Below are positions 17,457 to 26,685 of a stretch of DNA of 64,000 bases, in pieces. The position numbers and the translations under genes are program-made. The notes below the pieces were generated by a model, which was given only the letters and a program-made list of their open reading frames with translations, made no database searches and was not told the DNA's origin. This DNA comes from Novosphingobium sp. (lineage in GTDB: Bacteria > Pseudomonadota > Alphaproteobacteria > Sphingomonadales > Sphingomonadaceae), in NCBI GenBank assembly GCA_024236175.1, contig JACKKY010000004.1, positions 322,501 through 386,500 of the forward strand, given 5' to 3'. Each line of letters opens with the position of its first letter. Position 1 is the first letter of the stretch.

Positions 17457-18122
17457 CTAATAAGTCAGGCCGTTGTTCACCCACCAGGCTACGCCTGCTG
17501 CAAACGTTGTGGCCAGCAAGAAACGAATGGGCCGAACACTCGTTAGCTGCTCCTCGCCGGCAGGGATCTGCGCATCCCTGCCGGTGATCATCGGCAGGAT
17601 GAGCTTTCGGCCATGGCGGATTCGATAATAGGCGATCGCAAGCACGTGCAGGATGATCAGTCCCAGGAGAATGTTGAAGCTGAGCTCATGAATCTCGGCA
17701 GCGGTGCGGCCTTGATCAAAGGTTACAAGGTAGGAAAGCGGTCCGGATTCGATCCCATCGACATCGACGGAGAAGAGTCCCGTTCCGATCTGAATTGCGA
17801 GCGAAAGCAGCATCGCGATCACGCTATAACCGCCGAGTGGATTGTGGCCAGGCGATCCCTTCACCTGTGCCGGATCTCGCAGATAATCCAATGCCGCGGA
17901 AGGCGAACGGACGAAATGCGAAAAGCGGGCCGTGCTTCCACCTATCAGCCCCCAGACGAGCCGGAACAGAAGAAGCGCCAGGGCGGACACACCGGAGATG
18001 TAATGCCAATCCATTGCACCGCTCTCGGCACTTCGCCACGAGACGAAGACCAGCAGCGCGATCAGCCAATGAAATAACCGCGTCGGCGCGTCCCAAACCT
18101 TTGCGGGATTGCTTGCTGTCAT
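17457..18122 (-). CDS. Cytochrome b561-type dihaem membrane protein
   Basis: 221 residues with four to five hydrophobic helices: LFHWLIALLVFVSW, HYISGVSALALLLFRLVWGLIG, GYSVIAMLLSLAIQIGTGLF, IHELSFNILLGLIILHVLAIAYY and a C-terminal anchor. His residues in helices one, two and four (FHW, WHY, IHE and LHV) are the expected b-haem ligands. The KVWDAPTRLFHW start is the signature of the Ni/Fe-hydrogenase b-type/b561 family, which passes electrons between the quinone pool and a periplasmic partner, often a c-type cytochrome. It is downstream of the Hcp-like protein B on the same strand, and so is a good candidate membrane link for that redox cluster. Confidence 0.88.
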   Translation of the reverse strand: MTASNPAKVWDAPTRLFHWLIALLVFVSWRSAESGAMDWHYISGVSALALLLFRLVWGLIGGSTARFSHFVRSPSAALDYLRDPAQVKGSPGHNPLGGYSVIAMLLSLAIQIGTGLFSVDVDGIESGPLSYLVTFDQGRTAAEIHELSFNILLGLIILHVLAIAYYRIRHGRKLILPMITGRDAQIPAGEEQLTSVRPIRFLLATTFAAGVAWWVNNGLTY

Positions 18123-18304
18123 GGAATTCCTGCTTCAGTTTGAGGCCTCAGGAAGGACCTTCCACGAAGATCGACAGGCGAAAGCGAATGGAAAGGACGC
18201 GTTCGATAGCCATACCGAATTCGTCGGCTTCCGAATTCACAAACGAGCCGATGTGAAAAATCGCAATATCGGAATCGCATGGGGCAAGCCGTCAAGCAGG
18301 CCGA

Positions 18305-19996
18305 TCACTGACGGGACTTGTTGGACTTTGCCGGCCAGCTCTCACCGCCGGCCAACAGTCTCTGTTGCTGCACCGGCGGAATGAATGCGGGAATACCCTC
18401 CAACTCATATGCTGCCGAAATGCCGGTGAATTCTCCGGTAGCCGGATCCTTGAGGCCGTCGGCGGCGCGCTTGACGGCATTGTAGAGCCCCGGACTGTTG
18501 AAGCCGATGGTGTTCTCATAATCCGAAGACCGGAAAAACGCGGTGGCAAGATACTGGCGTACATCACGGTAACCGCCCAATAGCGCCCGCAGCGTCCCGT
18601 CAGGCAAGAACTGAAGGCGCATCCGTGCCTTGGAGATCGGCCACGAGTTACCCGAGCCCTCATGCATGTAGATTTTTTCAACCGCCTCTGTGGTGATCAC
18701 GCCGTCGACGATCTTTCCCCGAAAGCGCACGAAGTCCTGGCTGAATGCGGGATTATCTTCGACCCTGAAAGTAAAGTCCGACAGTACGTTCTTCGACTTG
18801 CCATCGCGCCTCATCGGGTCGGTGCTGTAGAGGATGGTCACCGCGACGTCGTCATCATTGGCTTCATTGTCTATGCCACTGATCTCTATCAGGATCGACA
18901 GTCCACCGGCCCGACGCAATTCGTTTCCGATCATCGGCAGGAAACCGTTTCGCCGCCAGCCCGCGATGCAGCCCAGAATCGTGAACAACTGATTGTCGAT
19001 ACCTTTCTCGCCCTCCGGCGAGACGAAGTTCCTGTGCGGCCGTGTCCAAGCTGGCCAAGCGCCCGAGCCGTCGTCGCCATCAAGATTGAATCCACGCACG
19101 ACGCTCGTTTCCGGTTCGGAATAACCCGGGTCCGGCACAATCCCCGGCAACATCGTCACGTTCATTTCGTCGGGACCACGATACGGCAGGATTCTCGTAT
19201 CGGCGCCACCTTTGTCTGCCAGGGACGCGTGCTGCTCCGCTGCCCGTTGCGGCGACATCAGCGCGTAATAGTCCGCTTGCGAAGGTTTCGCGTTCATCCT
19301 GGCACACTGATTTTCGCGACTGTCCGCAACGGGTGCGAACCACGATACGACGAAAACCTTGCTTGCGCCGGATCGCGGAGCCGGAGCCAGTCTGGCCGGC
19401 TTGGCTGTTATATCCTGCGGTGCTGCCTGAGGGACGAAGTTCAGCCATTCGATCCGCTCGAAATGAAAGCCGAATGCCTGTTCCGGCGCATCTTCCACGA
19501 CCGGGCAGGTCAACCGCACACCGTGGAGTTTGTATTCGTAAAATGCAGGCACGTCGCGGGGACGCTCGCCATGCTCTTGCGGATGGCGCGCCAACTCTGC
19601 GGATTCGGCGACCGTGACTTCAGGCAGCGCTGCGCCGCTCTTGCACCGCTCCATCAAAGCGGCCAGCGCCGGGTTGTGCTTGTCGACCGCGATCGCCAAC
19701 ATGCTTGGTCCTGCTGTCGGCACCCTCGGGCCAGTGAACTTCAGCCCGTCGTATTTGCCCGTAATGCCGCGTATCTCACGCAGTTCCGGATGTTCGGTCC
19801 AATAATTGGCCTCGGCACGTATCCAGTCCTTGTGGTCGGGATCTTCTGCACCGCCCTGAATTCCATCGATTTTTAGATAGCTTGGACCGATGTAATAGGC
19901 CCAGGCGGGACTACTCCCGCACAGCAATGCCATGGCGACGATCGCACCCTTACCCATCCTGCCAAGCCGGAACTTCCCAGATCCACTGACCGACAC
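18305..19996 (-). CDS. Exported protein with Hcp-like N-terminal domain (copy B)
   Basis: 563 residues. After a signal peptide ending PAWA comes YIGPSYLKIDGIQG with HKDWIRAEANYW, then SMLAIAVDKHNPALAALMERC, PEVTV, and YYEYKLHGVRL-like FYEYKLHGVRLTCPV with FHFERIEWLNF. That order is the Hcp1 (T6SS tube protein) fold. The remaining 330 residues are a conserved part of unknown function with FNLDGDDGSGAWPAW, NFVSPEGEKGIDNQ and RAADGLKDPATGEFTGISAA near the end. I choose the GTG at 19996 because GGGAGGA is four bases ahead; an in-frame ATG at 19957 lacks a site and the frame extends back to 20164 without one. Paralogous to 24014-25693. Function unknown; see findings. Confidence 0.7.
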   Translation of the reverse strand: MSVSGSGKFRLGRMGKGAIVAMALLCGSSPAWAYYIGPSYLKIDGIQGGAEDPDHKDWIRAEANYWTEHPELREIRGITGKYDGLKFTGPRVPTAGPSMLAIAVDKHNPALAALMERCKSGAALPEVTVAESAELARHPQEHGERPRDVPAFYEYKLHGVRLTCPVVEDAPEQAFGFHFERIEWLNFVPQAAPQDITAKPARLAPAPRSGASKVFVVSWFAPVADSRENQCARMNAKPSQADYYALMSPQRAAEQHASLADKGGADTRILPYRGPDEMNVTMLPGIVPDPGYSEPETSVVRGFNLDGDDGSGAWPAWTRPHRNFVSPEGEKGIDNQLFTILGCIAGWRRNGFLPMIGNELRRAGGLSILIEISGIDNEANDDDVAVTILYSTDPMRRDGKSKNVLSDFTFRVEDNPAFSQDFVRFRGKIVDGVITTEAVEKIYMHEGSGNSWPISKARMRLQFLPDGTLRALLGGYRDVRQYLATAFFRSSDYENTIGFNSPGLYNAVKRAADGLKDPATGEFTGISAAYELEGIPAFIPPVQQQRLLAGGESWPAKSNKSRQ

Positions 19997-20321
19997 TCGT
20001 TCCTCCCTCAAGCCTGTCAAACTTCGCCGTGAACGGCCGGTTGCACCCACCGCTCTCGACAATGTCGCGTTTGCTGACTGCTCCACAGACCACTCGGACC
20101 CGCTCTTTCGATAAGACCGATCGCGATGGGCCTTGCCGTCAAGAACCGGTGGGCAGCGTTCCATGTCATATTTCGCCAGTCCGAAACTCCCACCGCTCCC
20201 TTGCGGCGGAATCTGTGCAGTTGCTTAGCACGGTGTCCCGCTCTACAATGAACCGCCCTGGGCGGCAAGGATGAAGCGGCGATGTGGGGCGACCATTGCA
20301 AAGCAGGAGAGGAACAGAAGC

Positions 20322-20810
20322 ATGAGAGCAATGCACGCTTTCGCCCTGACAATCGCGACAATCGGCGTGCCGTCGATTGCCTGCGCCCAGGCCGCGCCCA
20401 CTGAAATGGCTGTGCCCTTGAACGAGATCGTCGGCCCTGGAATCTACGTGTCCGACGTCGAACGGTCCTTGAGCTTTTACCGCGATATTCTCGGCATGAC
20501 CGTCAGGATGAAATTCGGGCCTGCAGACCGACCGGATGCCGTAATAGGCTACGGAACCGAGATGACGCGGCCGAGCCTGATGTTGCTCAGCGATCGCGCG
20601 GGTCCCGAACCGCGGAAGATCGAGCATGGCCACGGTTACGACCGGCTTGCGATAAACGTGGCTGACCTGCGCGGCCTGGAGGCCCGTCTTCGCGAGGCGG
20701 GCTACATGACGAGCGAAATAAGGGAGGTTCATGGCGCGTTTCTGATGATGATCGCGACCGATCCGGATGGGTACAGGATCGAGCTTCTCCAGGCCCTGCC
20801 CTCCGGATAA
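20322..20810 (+). CDS. Exported VOC/glyoxalase-family protein
   Basis: 162 residues. A cleavable signal peptide (MRAMHAFALTIATIGVPSIACAQ) precedes one VOC domain: GPGIYVSDVERSLSFYRDILGM, then YDRLAINVADLRGLEARL and TDPDGYRIELLQ with a probable ligand Glu. A periplasmic VOC protein is unusual. I use the ATG at 20322, six bases after AGGAGAGG; earlier in-frame starts lack a site. It is on the opposite strand, inserted between the DUF1552 gene and Hcp-like copy B, so it may serve the same exported system or be a late arrival. Confidence 0.8.
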   Translation: MRAMHAFALTIATIGVPSIACAQAAPTEMAVPLNEIVGPGIYVSDVERSLSFYRDILGMTVRMKFGPADRPDAVIGYGTEMTRPSLMLLSDRAGPEPRKIEHGHGYDRLAINVADLRGLEARLREAGYMTSEIREVHGAFLMMIATDPDGYRIELLQALPSG

Positions 20811-20927
20811 TGGCCGGCTCGCCTGACGCGATGGAACCTGCGGGGGTCGGAGCATGCCATATCTCTTGCCGGTGCCGTGATCTTCCGATCCTTGCCAAGC
20901 CATCGTCGCGTCCAGTTGCGAGGACGG

Positions 20928-22274
20928 CTAAACCATGACCTCGCTTACGGGCTTGGAGGTCTGCATCGCCCCCTCACCCCAACTCGTGATCGGCATGCCG
21001 AGCACCTGCTGAATGGTCAGGCCCACACGCGAACTCGGATCGCCGTTGCCGCTGATGTGCTGGCCCGACTTCCATTTGCCGCCGGCGCGTCCTGCAACCA
21101 TGATCGGCAGGTTCTCTACCGAGTGGATTTTCGCGAAATTGCTCTCGGACGTCGCGAGCACCAGACTGTGATCCAACAAGGTGCCGTCGCCTTCGGGGAC
21201 CGAATCCATGATCTTGAGCATGTTTGCGAAGGTCTCCATGCTTTTTTCCATGAAGAAGGTCGCCTTGGGCTGGTAGCCGAGCTTTTCGTCTACGGGCTCC
21301 TCATGGGTCAGCTCATGAAACGACACCGGATCACCGGCCTTGCGCAGATTCGAACCCGCGATCGACAACGCCATGTTGAATACCCGCGTCTGATTGCAGG
21401 CCAGTGCCATCACCAGGAGTTGTCCGAGCAGGTCATGCGTGTTCATGGCCACGTCCCAGGTCGGGCCGAGTTCCACTGCGCCAGGTTCCTTGGGCACGAC
21501 ACACGCGTCCGCGGGAGCCGGCTTTTCGAGCAATTGCCCCAGCTGCTGCTCCATCTGACGGACCGAAGTGAAATACTGGTCCACGCGCTGACGGTCGGCA
21601 CTGCCTAGGCTCCGCATCAATTCATCGCGGTCCTCCTTGACTGAGCTCAACACACTTTGGCGCAGCATGATCTTCGGGTCCGGCGTGAAATCGGCCTTGT
21701 TCGGATCCTGGAACTCCGCACCGAACAAACGCCTGTACAGTTTGACCGGATCGACTTCACTCGGGTTGACAGTCGAGCCGGCGCGCATGCTGTAACTGAC
21801 ACTTGACTGACCGGTACATGCGACTTCCAGCGAGCGGAAACGTGTCCCCTTTCCAATGTGATCCGAAACCAGACAGTCGATCGTGGGAGCCTCGGCCGTT
21901 CCGCCGGCCACGCCACCCTTTTCGGGGCAGGTACCGCTGAGCGTCGCCATCGCACCCGACCAATGCACGAGATTCGGCTTGCCATCGAGAACACAGTTGA
22001 AATTGGAGAAGACCGAGACCTTGTCCTTGTAAGGCGTTATCGGCCTCAACTCTTCCTTGATGTCGTAATCCGGGCCCAGCTTGCTGGGAAACCAGCGCGC
22101 GGTATTCACTCCGCAGCCCCAGAACCACGTGCCGAAGCGCGTGGGAATGGGTGTTCCGGCAGCGAGAGCCTCGCCGTTTCCGTCCAGGAACAGGTCAAGC
22201 AGAGGCAGTCCCACGACCACTGCCGATCCTCGCATCATTCCACCGAGCATATTGCGGCGCGTCCACTTGGCCAT
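20928..22274 (-). CDS. Tat-exported DUF1552-family protein
   Basis: 448 residues. TRRNMLGG at residues 5-12 followed by a hydrophobic stretch is a Tat signal, so a folded, possibly cofactor-bearing protein is sent to the periplasm. The following text (RFGTWFWGCGVNTARWFP, then YDIKEELRPITPYKDKVSVFSN and the GGTAEAPTIDCLVSDHIG block, ATSESNFAKIHSVENLPIMVAG late) matches the DUF1552 family found beside DUF1592/DUF1588 cytochrome-like proteins in planctomycetes, myxobacteria and gammaproteobacteria. The HxxxN-rich layout resembles alkaline-phosphatase-like DUF1501/1552 proteins. AGGAGG lies six bases before the ATG, 27 bp after the upstream stop. Function not known. Confidence 0.8.
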   Translation of the reverse strand: MAKWTRRNMLGGMMRGSAVVVGLPLLDLFLDGNGEALAAGTPIPTRFGTWFWGCGVNTARWFPSKLGPDYDIKEELRPITPYKDKVSVFSNFNCVLDGKPNLVHWSGAMATLSGTCPEKGGVAGGTAEAPTIDCLVSDHIGKGTRFRSLEVACTGQSSVSYSMRAGSTVNPSEVDPVKLYRRLFGAEFQDPNKADFTPDPKIMLRQSVLSSVKEDRDELMRSLGSADRQRVDQYFTSVRQMEQQLGQLLEKPAPADACVVPKEPGAVELGPTWDVAMNTHDLLGQLLVMALACNQTRVFNMALSIAGSNLRKAGDPVSFHELTHEEPVDEKLGYQPKATFFMEKSMETFANMLKIMDSVPEGDGTLLDHSLVLATSESNFAKIHSVENLPIMVAGRAGGKWKSGQHISGNGDPSSRVGLTIQQVLGMPITSWGEGAMQTSKPVSEVMV

Positions 22275-22301
22275 CGCGTCCTCCTGTCTTCTGATCTGCG
22301 G

Positions 22302-24017
22302 TTATCTGGCTGCCACGGCATCGGCAGGATTGAGAGGCGGCGGCCCCGCTATCCTTTCGAGTGCCCCGCTCATCGCGATCATGCGCATGAGTGCCGGGAA
22401 CCGGAATTTGTCATGGGCGAAACCCTTCACGGCATATTCGAGCCACTGCTCGTCATCTGCCGTTGCTGCTCGCCCCACGCCATATTCATAGGCGCGTTGC
22501 ACCACGCAGCTGGGCGCTTCCTCGCTGTCGTGAAGCAGCCGCGAAAATTCGATCAATCCGGTATAGGGCGTGCCGTTGAACGTGCCGCTTGCATCGATCA
22601 GCGCGTCGTTCTCGTGCGTCCGGAATTCGCCGATCGCGTCGTAGTTCTCCATCGAGAGACCGATCGGGTCAGTGAGGGAATGGCAGCCGGCACAAGCGGG
22701 ATTCTCCTGATGGATGCTCAATCGCTGCCGCGCAGTCCTGTACAGCGGGTTGTGTACGTCCTGTACCGCCGCGAAATTTACGTTCGGCGGCGGCTGCGGA
22801 ACAGGCTGGCACAGCAGAAGCTCACGAATGGTCTTGCCGCGAATAGTGGGAGAACTGCGGCCTTCATGTGTTGGATCGAGCATCAGGAATCCGGCAAGAG
22901 TCAGGATACCTGCGCGCGGATCGTCTTGCGCAAAGGTAATCGGCGCCCAGCCTTCCATACCCGCTTCCGGGACGGGTACCTTGTAGAGCGCGCCGAGATT
23001 GCGGTTGATGAAAGTCTTCTTCGTGGTGAACAGATCGCGATAGTCGCCCCTGTTCGTAACCAGGAGATCGATGATGGTCCGCAGCGTCTGTTCCTTCGCA
23101 TCCGCTGCGATCGTGCCGTTGAACTTGGGATAGATTGCCTGGTCCTTCGCAAGACCCGCGAAATTTTCATAGCCGAACATGTCCGAGAAGAAGGACCTTA
23201 CTCCCTGCTCGAATTTCGGCGAAGCGATCAGACGATCGACCTGCTTGGCAAGCTTCTTGCGGTTGCCCAGATCGCCTCGACCTGCCGCATCGAGCAGTTC
23301 CTCGTCGGGAGGCGCGTCCCAGAGCAGGAAGCTAATTCTGGTTGCCAGTGCGTAGTCGTCCAGCCGAAGATCCGAAGGATTGCGTGGATCTGCTTCGGCA
23401 TCCTCGATCCGGAAAAGGAACTTGGGTGAAATCAGCAGGCGCGACAGGCCCAGTTCGAGCCCTTTGAAGAAGCTCCCGGATTCTGCCGTTCCCCTCTTCA
23501 CGAGTTCAAGAAGCGATGACGTCTCCGCCGAAGTCAGCGGACGCCGATAGAGCAGGCGGCCATATTTTCCGAAGAACTCCGCTGCACAGCGTTCGTCAAA
23601 CGCTTGTGGCGAAGCCGGTGTACACGGCATCACGCGCCCTCGCCGGCTTTCATCCAGCACCTGGGCTGAAATCTCTCGCGCGCGCAACTCGTACTGCTCG
23701 ATGCCGGAAGGCGTCACGGTGACATGATTGTCGCCGATCGCCATCAATCCCTCTTCGCGCAACGGCGGAGCAAACCTTCCCGGCACGTTGATGCCGGCCC
23801 CGAAAATCTGCTCGATCGATCGGTAGTACTGCCCTTCGTTCAGTCGCCGGAACCCTGGCGCCGTCCCTGCCGTCGCAGGCTCGTCGGCCGCCTGCGCCGG
23901 CCCATCCGAAGCCGGGACAACGAGCAGATACAACAGTGCGGCCCCAAGCACGCCTGCGCCCATCGCGCCAAGTCCGCGCTTGCGCCGCAGACGGCCGGAA
24001 TTATCCAGAGTTCTCAT
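22302..24017 (-). CDS. Exported DUF1592/DUF1588-type haem-binding protein
   Basis: 571 residues. N-terminal membrane segment (GAMGAGVLGAALLYLLVVPAS), then in order a DUF1587/1595-like part (GFRRLNEGQYYRSIEQIFG, then RLLYRRPLTSAET), DUF1592 (ALATRISFLLWDAPPDEELLDAA), DUF1588 (GRSSPTIRGKTIRELLLCQ, then NPACAGCHSLTDPIGLSMENYD) and DUF1585 at the C-terminus. CAGCH is a c-type haem site, so this is a periplasmic redox protein of the planctomycete-type cytochrome class. Its ATG overlaps the stop of Hcp-like copy A as ATGA (24014-24017), so the two are translationally coupled. The DUF1552 gene follows immediately, the standard pairing. The oxidised substrate is unknown. Confidence 0.82.
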   Translation of the reverse strand: MRTLDNSGRLRRKRGLGAMGAGVLGAALLYLLVVPASDGPAQAADEPATAGTAPGFRRLNEGQYYRSIEQIFGAGINVPGRFAPPLREEGLMAIGDNHVTVTPSGIEQYELRAREISAQVLDESRRGRVMPCTPASPQAFDERCAAEFFGKYGRLLYRRPLTSAETSSLLELVKRGTAESGSFFKGLELGLSRLLISPKFLFRIEDAEADPRNPSDLRLDDYALATRISFLLWDAPPDEELLDAAGRGDLGNRKKLAKQVDRLIASPKFEQGVRSFFSDMFGYENFAGLAKDQAIYPKFNGTIAADAKEQTLRTIIDLLVTNRGDYRDLFTTKKTFINRNLGALYKVPVPEAGMEGWAPITFAQDDPRAGILTLAGFLMLDPTHEGRSSPTIRGKTIRELLLCQPVPQPPPNVNFAAVQDVHNPLYRTARQRLSIHQENPACAGCHSLTDPIGLSMENYDAIGEFRTHENDALIDASGTFNGTPYTGLIEFSRLLHDSEEAPSCVVQRAYEYGVGRAATADDEQWLEYAVKGFAHDKFRFPALMRMIAMSGALERIAGPPPLNPADAVAAR

Positions 24018-25693
24018 TCCTTTTCCGTGTTCCCTTTAGGCGCGCGCGCAATGCGTTCATCCCGCCGCACAGGTGAGAGAAATGCGGCAACGCCTTCGAT
24101 TTCGAAGGCTGCCGAAATGCCAGTGAACTCGCCTGTTACCGGATCCTGGAGACCGTCCGCCGCGCGCTTCATCGCGTTGTAGATCGCGGGCGCCTGGAAG
24201 CCGATCGTATTCTCATAGTCGGCAGCGCGATAGGTCTGCCAGAGTACCCGCTGGCGCCAGTCGATATACCCGCCGACCACGCCTTTCAGCGTGCCGTCAG
24301 GGAGCATCTCGAGCCGCATGCGGGGCTCGATGATAGTCGTTTCGATCCCAAGTATCTCATGCATGTGAAGTTGCGCACTTGGCTCGGTGGTGATCACCCC
24401 GTCGACGATGCGCCCTTTGAAACGAGCAAAGTCCTGAGCGAATTCGGGATCGTCCGTGATCCGGTATGTGTAATCGGCGAGGATAACCTTGGAGGGACTT
24501 CGCTGAATGAGATCCGTGCTAAAGAGGATCGTGACGGTAACGTCGTCATCGTTGCGTTCGTCATCAATTCCGCTGATCTTCACCAGTGCCGTCGGCCGTC
24601 CGCCGACACGGCTTTCGTTGAAGATCATCGGCAGGAAGCCCTTGCGCCGAAATCCCTCCACACAACCTTCCACGGTAAACAACTGGTTGTCGATCCCGGT
24701 GCGGCCGTCGGGCGAAACAAAGTTCCTGTGTTTGCGAACACCAGGAGGGGGAGCACCGGAGCCATCGTCGCCATCAAGATCGAAACCGTGCGCCACTTCA
24801 CTTATTGGAGAGGCGTGTCCGGGATCGGCGACTATCCCAGGCATGAGCGTGACATTCATATGATCCGGACCACGATACGACATACGGTCGGGTCCCACTC
24901 CTTTGCCAGCCAATAGCGCCCGCTCCTTCGCGGCCTGGTCGGCTGGCAAAAGTCTGAAGTAATCCTCGGGGCCCGCCTTGGTGTTCATCTGCGGGCACTG
25001 GTCGGCTCGACTGTCGACCGATGCGGCGAACCAGGTCATGGCGAAGACCTTGCTGGCCCCGGACTCGGACACTGGAGATAGACTGGCTGTCTGCGATATA
25101 ATGTGGCGAGGTTCGGCCTGTGGCCGGTAATTGAGCCATTCGATTTCACGAAATTGCAGAGCAAATGCCTGCTCCGGAGCTCCGTCAACGACCGGACAGG
25201 TCAGTTGGACATCCCTCAAGCGATATTCGTAATAGTCGGGAACATCCGCCGGCCGCGGACCATGCTCCTGCGGATGCCGCGCCAGCTCCGATGATTCCGC
25301 GAAGGTGATCTGCGGAACACGAGTACCGCTGCGGCATAGCTTCATCATCCCATTCAGGGCCGGATTGTGTTTGTCGATCGAGATGGCCAGCATGTTCGGC
25401 CCACCCGTCGGAGCGACGGGGCCGGTAAAGAGCAGGTCATTCTTCTGCGATGCCGCGCCCCGAATTTCGGGAAGTACGGGCTTCTCGGTCCAATAGTTGG
25501 ATTCTGCCCTGATCCACTTGTCGAAACCTTGTTCCCTGGCTGTGCCCGGAACATCAGCAAGCTTGACGAAGCTGGGGCCGATATACGCCTGAGCGGTTTG
25601 GGTTCCCAAACTTGCGACGACAATCGCTGCGGCGGCAATTCGACAACCCGCTCCGAGCGAAAACCTCAACCTCATTGCGATCGCGGCCGACAT
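24014..25693 (-). CDS. Exported protein with Hcp-like N-terminal domain (copy A)
   Basis: 559 residues, paralogue of 18305-19996. Signal peptide ending TAQA, then AYIGPSFVKLADVPG and FDKWIRAESNYW, NMLAISIDKHNPALNGMMKLC, PQITF, YYEYRLRDVQLTCPV and LQFREIEWLNY: the strand order of the Hcp1 family. The C-terminal 320 residues share HGFDLDGDDGSGAPPPG, NFVSPDGRTGIDNQLFT and RAADGLQDPVTGEFTGISAA with copy B. GGGAGGTAG sits just ahead of the ATG. First gene of the apparent operon copy A, DUF1592, DUF1552. A 400-bp divergent region separates it from the cytochrome genes. It may be an assembly, substrate-binding or ring-forming partner; nothing here resembles a T6SS. Confidence 0.7.
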   Translation of the reverse strand: MSAAIAMRLRFSLGAGCRIAAAAIVVASLGTQTAQAYIGPSFVKLADVPGTAREQGFDKWIRAESNYWTEKPVLPEIRGAASQKNDLLFTGPVAPTGGPNMLAISIDKHNPALNGMMKLCRSGTRVPQITFAESSELARHPQEHGPRPADVPDYYEYRLRDVQLTCPVVDGAPEQAFALQFREIEWLNYRPQAEPRHIISQTASLSPVSESGASKVFAMTWFAASVDSRADQCPQMNTKAGPEDYFRLLPADQAAKERALLAGKGVGPDRMSYRGPDHMNVTLMPGIVADPGHASPISEVAHGFDLDGDDGSGAPPPGVRKHRNFVSPDGRTGIDNQLFTVEGCVEGFRRKGFLPMIFNESRVGGRPTALVKISGIDDERNDDDVTVTILFSTDLIQRSPSKVILADYTYRITDDPEFAQDFARFKGRIVDGVITTEPSAQLHMHEILGIETTIIEPRMRLEMLPDGTLKGVVGGYIDWRQRVLWQTYRAADYENTIGFQAPAIYNAMKRAADGLQDPVTGEFTGISAAFEIEGVAAFLSPVRRDERIARAPKGNTEKE

Positions 25694-26092
25694 ATCTACC
25701 TCCCACCCGTTCGTCCGACGAGGTACGCATCAGCGCGGGTCCGAGCCCGGCCATGGGCCGGTCTGGAATCACTGATCAACGATCGAACACCCCGCACGGC
25801 TGCAAGTCCAATTTCAGATCCATTCGCTTTCATGAACTTCGCCTGCGTTCGACATCCTCGATTGCTTTCCCCAACAAACAGAGGCGTCAGATTGCCAGAT
25901 TCTCGCCTTGCCTTGGTCGTTCCGAGCTGTATGCTAAGCAAGTGCATAGCGCAACGAATATGTGGTGGTCAAGCGAGGCATACAGGGCAGCACAGGTATC
26001 TATGCTTGGTGGTTAAGCCGGCCCGCCAGCGTTTGGCTTAAACAAAATGCACCCCGGTATTCATCCAGCCCCACAGGAAGAAGATTAGATTG
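25694..26092. promoter_or_regulatory. Divergent control region of the redox cluster
   Basis: About 400 bp between the minus-strand Hcp-like A operon and the plus-strand cytochrome genes. No gene is supported. It includes a GC-rich inverted repeat (CCGGCC-ATG-GGCCGG near 25750) and two near-direct repeats, GTGGTCAAGC near 25966 and GTGGTTAAGC near 26010, next to inverted TATGC/GCATA elements. Probable location of both promoters; no consensus can be fixed by eye. Confidence 0.4.
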
Positions 26093-26617
26093 ATGAAAAT
26101 CTTTGAAGCCAAAACCGCTGCCGTCCGTGGAGCCATGGCTGCATGCATTGGACTAGCAGCCCTTACATGGCACCACGTCGGACGAAGCGAGACGACTGGA
26201 TCAACGCCGATTGCCGAGGCGAACGACACGGCGCCCGGCAATGAGGAGGCTGAAGGCATCATCTTCGAGCGACAGCAGATAATGTTGCAGCTCGACCGGG
26301 ACGCAAAGACCCTTGGCGGGATTGTCGCCGGAACGATTCCGGCCGCAAAGCTTGCGGAGACGACCCGATCGATTGCGCAAGGTGCACGGGAGTCGGTCAC
26401 CGCGTTCGAACCTGCGGTGCCGGGGGGCCGGTCGAAACCGGAAGTTTGGTCCAATCACGCTGAATTCCTCAGCGATATGAGCGCCTTTGCCCGCCACGCG
26501 GAAGACATGGCAAAGGCGGGAGAGAGCGGCAATGTCAGCCAAGTCACCAATCTCATGATCGACGCCCTTCCCTGCAAGCAGTGCCATGACAAATACAGGA
26601 TGCCCAAGCCGTCCTGA
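26093..26617 (+). CDS. Class II c-type cytochrome (cytochrome c'/c556-like)
   Basis: 174 residues with an N-terminal export segment (AAVRGAMAACIGLAALTW) and a single haem motif CKQCH about ten residues from the C-terminus, the hallmark of class II cytochromes. The four-helix body is visible: FERQQIMLQLDRDAKTLGG with a Met that could be the sixth ligand as in c556, then SIAQGARESVTAF, PEVWSNHAEFLSDMSAF and the haem helix. Periplasmic electron carrier. A TTG immediately precedes the ATG at 26093; I take the ATG. A second such cytochrome follows 68 bp downstream. Confidence 0.85.
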   Translation: MKIFEAKTAAVRGAMAACIGLAALTWHHVGRSETTGSTPIAEANDTAPGNEEAEGIIFERQQIMLQLDRDAKTLGGIVAGTIPAAKLAETTRSIAQGARESVTAFEPAVPGGRSKPEVWSNHAEFLSDMSAFARHAEDMAKAGESGNVSQVTNLMIDALPCKQCHDKYRMPKPS

Positions 26618-26685
26618 CTGCCTCAATGGACCGCACCTTGGCGGAACCACTTCCTTCAGACATTCGACTTTCAAGCGGATTTTTC

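Noticed and set aside
18662..19876. 404-codon plus-strand frame antisense to the Hcp-like copy B gene
   Set aside because: No family signature, Arg/His-rich composition and full overlap with a gene that has clear motifs and signal peptide.
21344..21362. GATTCGAACCC string resembling a tRNA T-arm and thus a possible att copy
   Set aside because: It lies within the coding region of the DUF1552 gene and is only a short match.
21858..23429. 523-codon plus-strand frame antisense to DUF1552 and DUF1592 genes
   Set aside because: Mirror reading of GC-rich codons; no motifs and spans two real genes.
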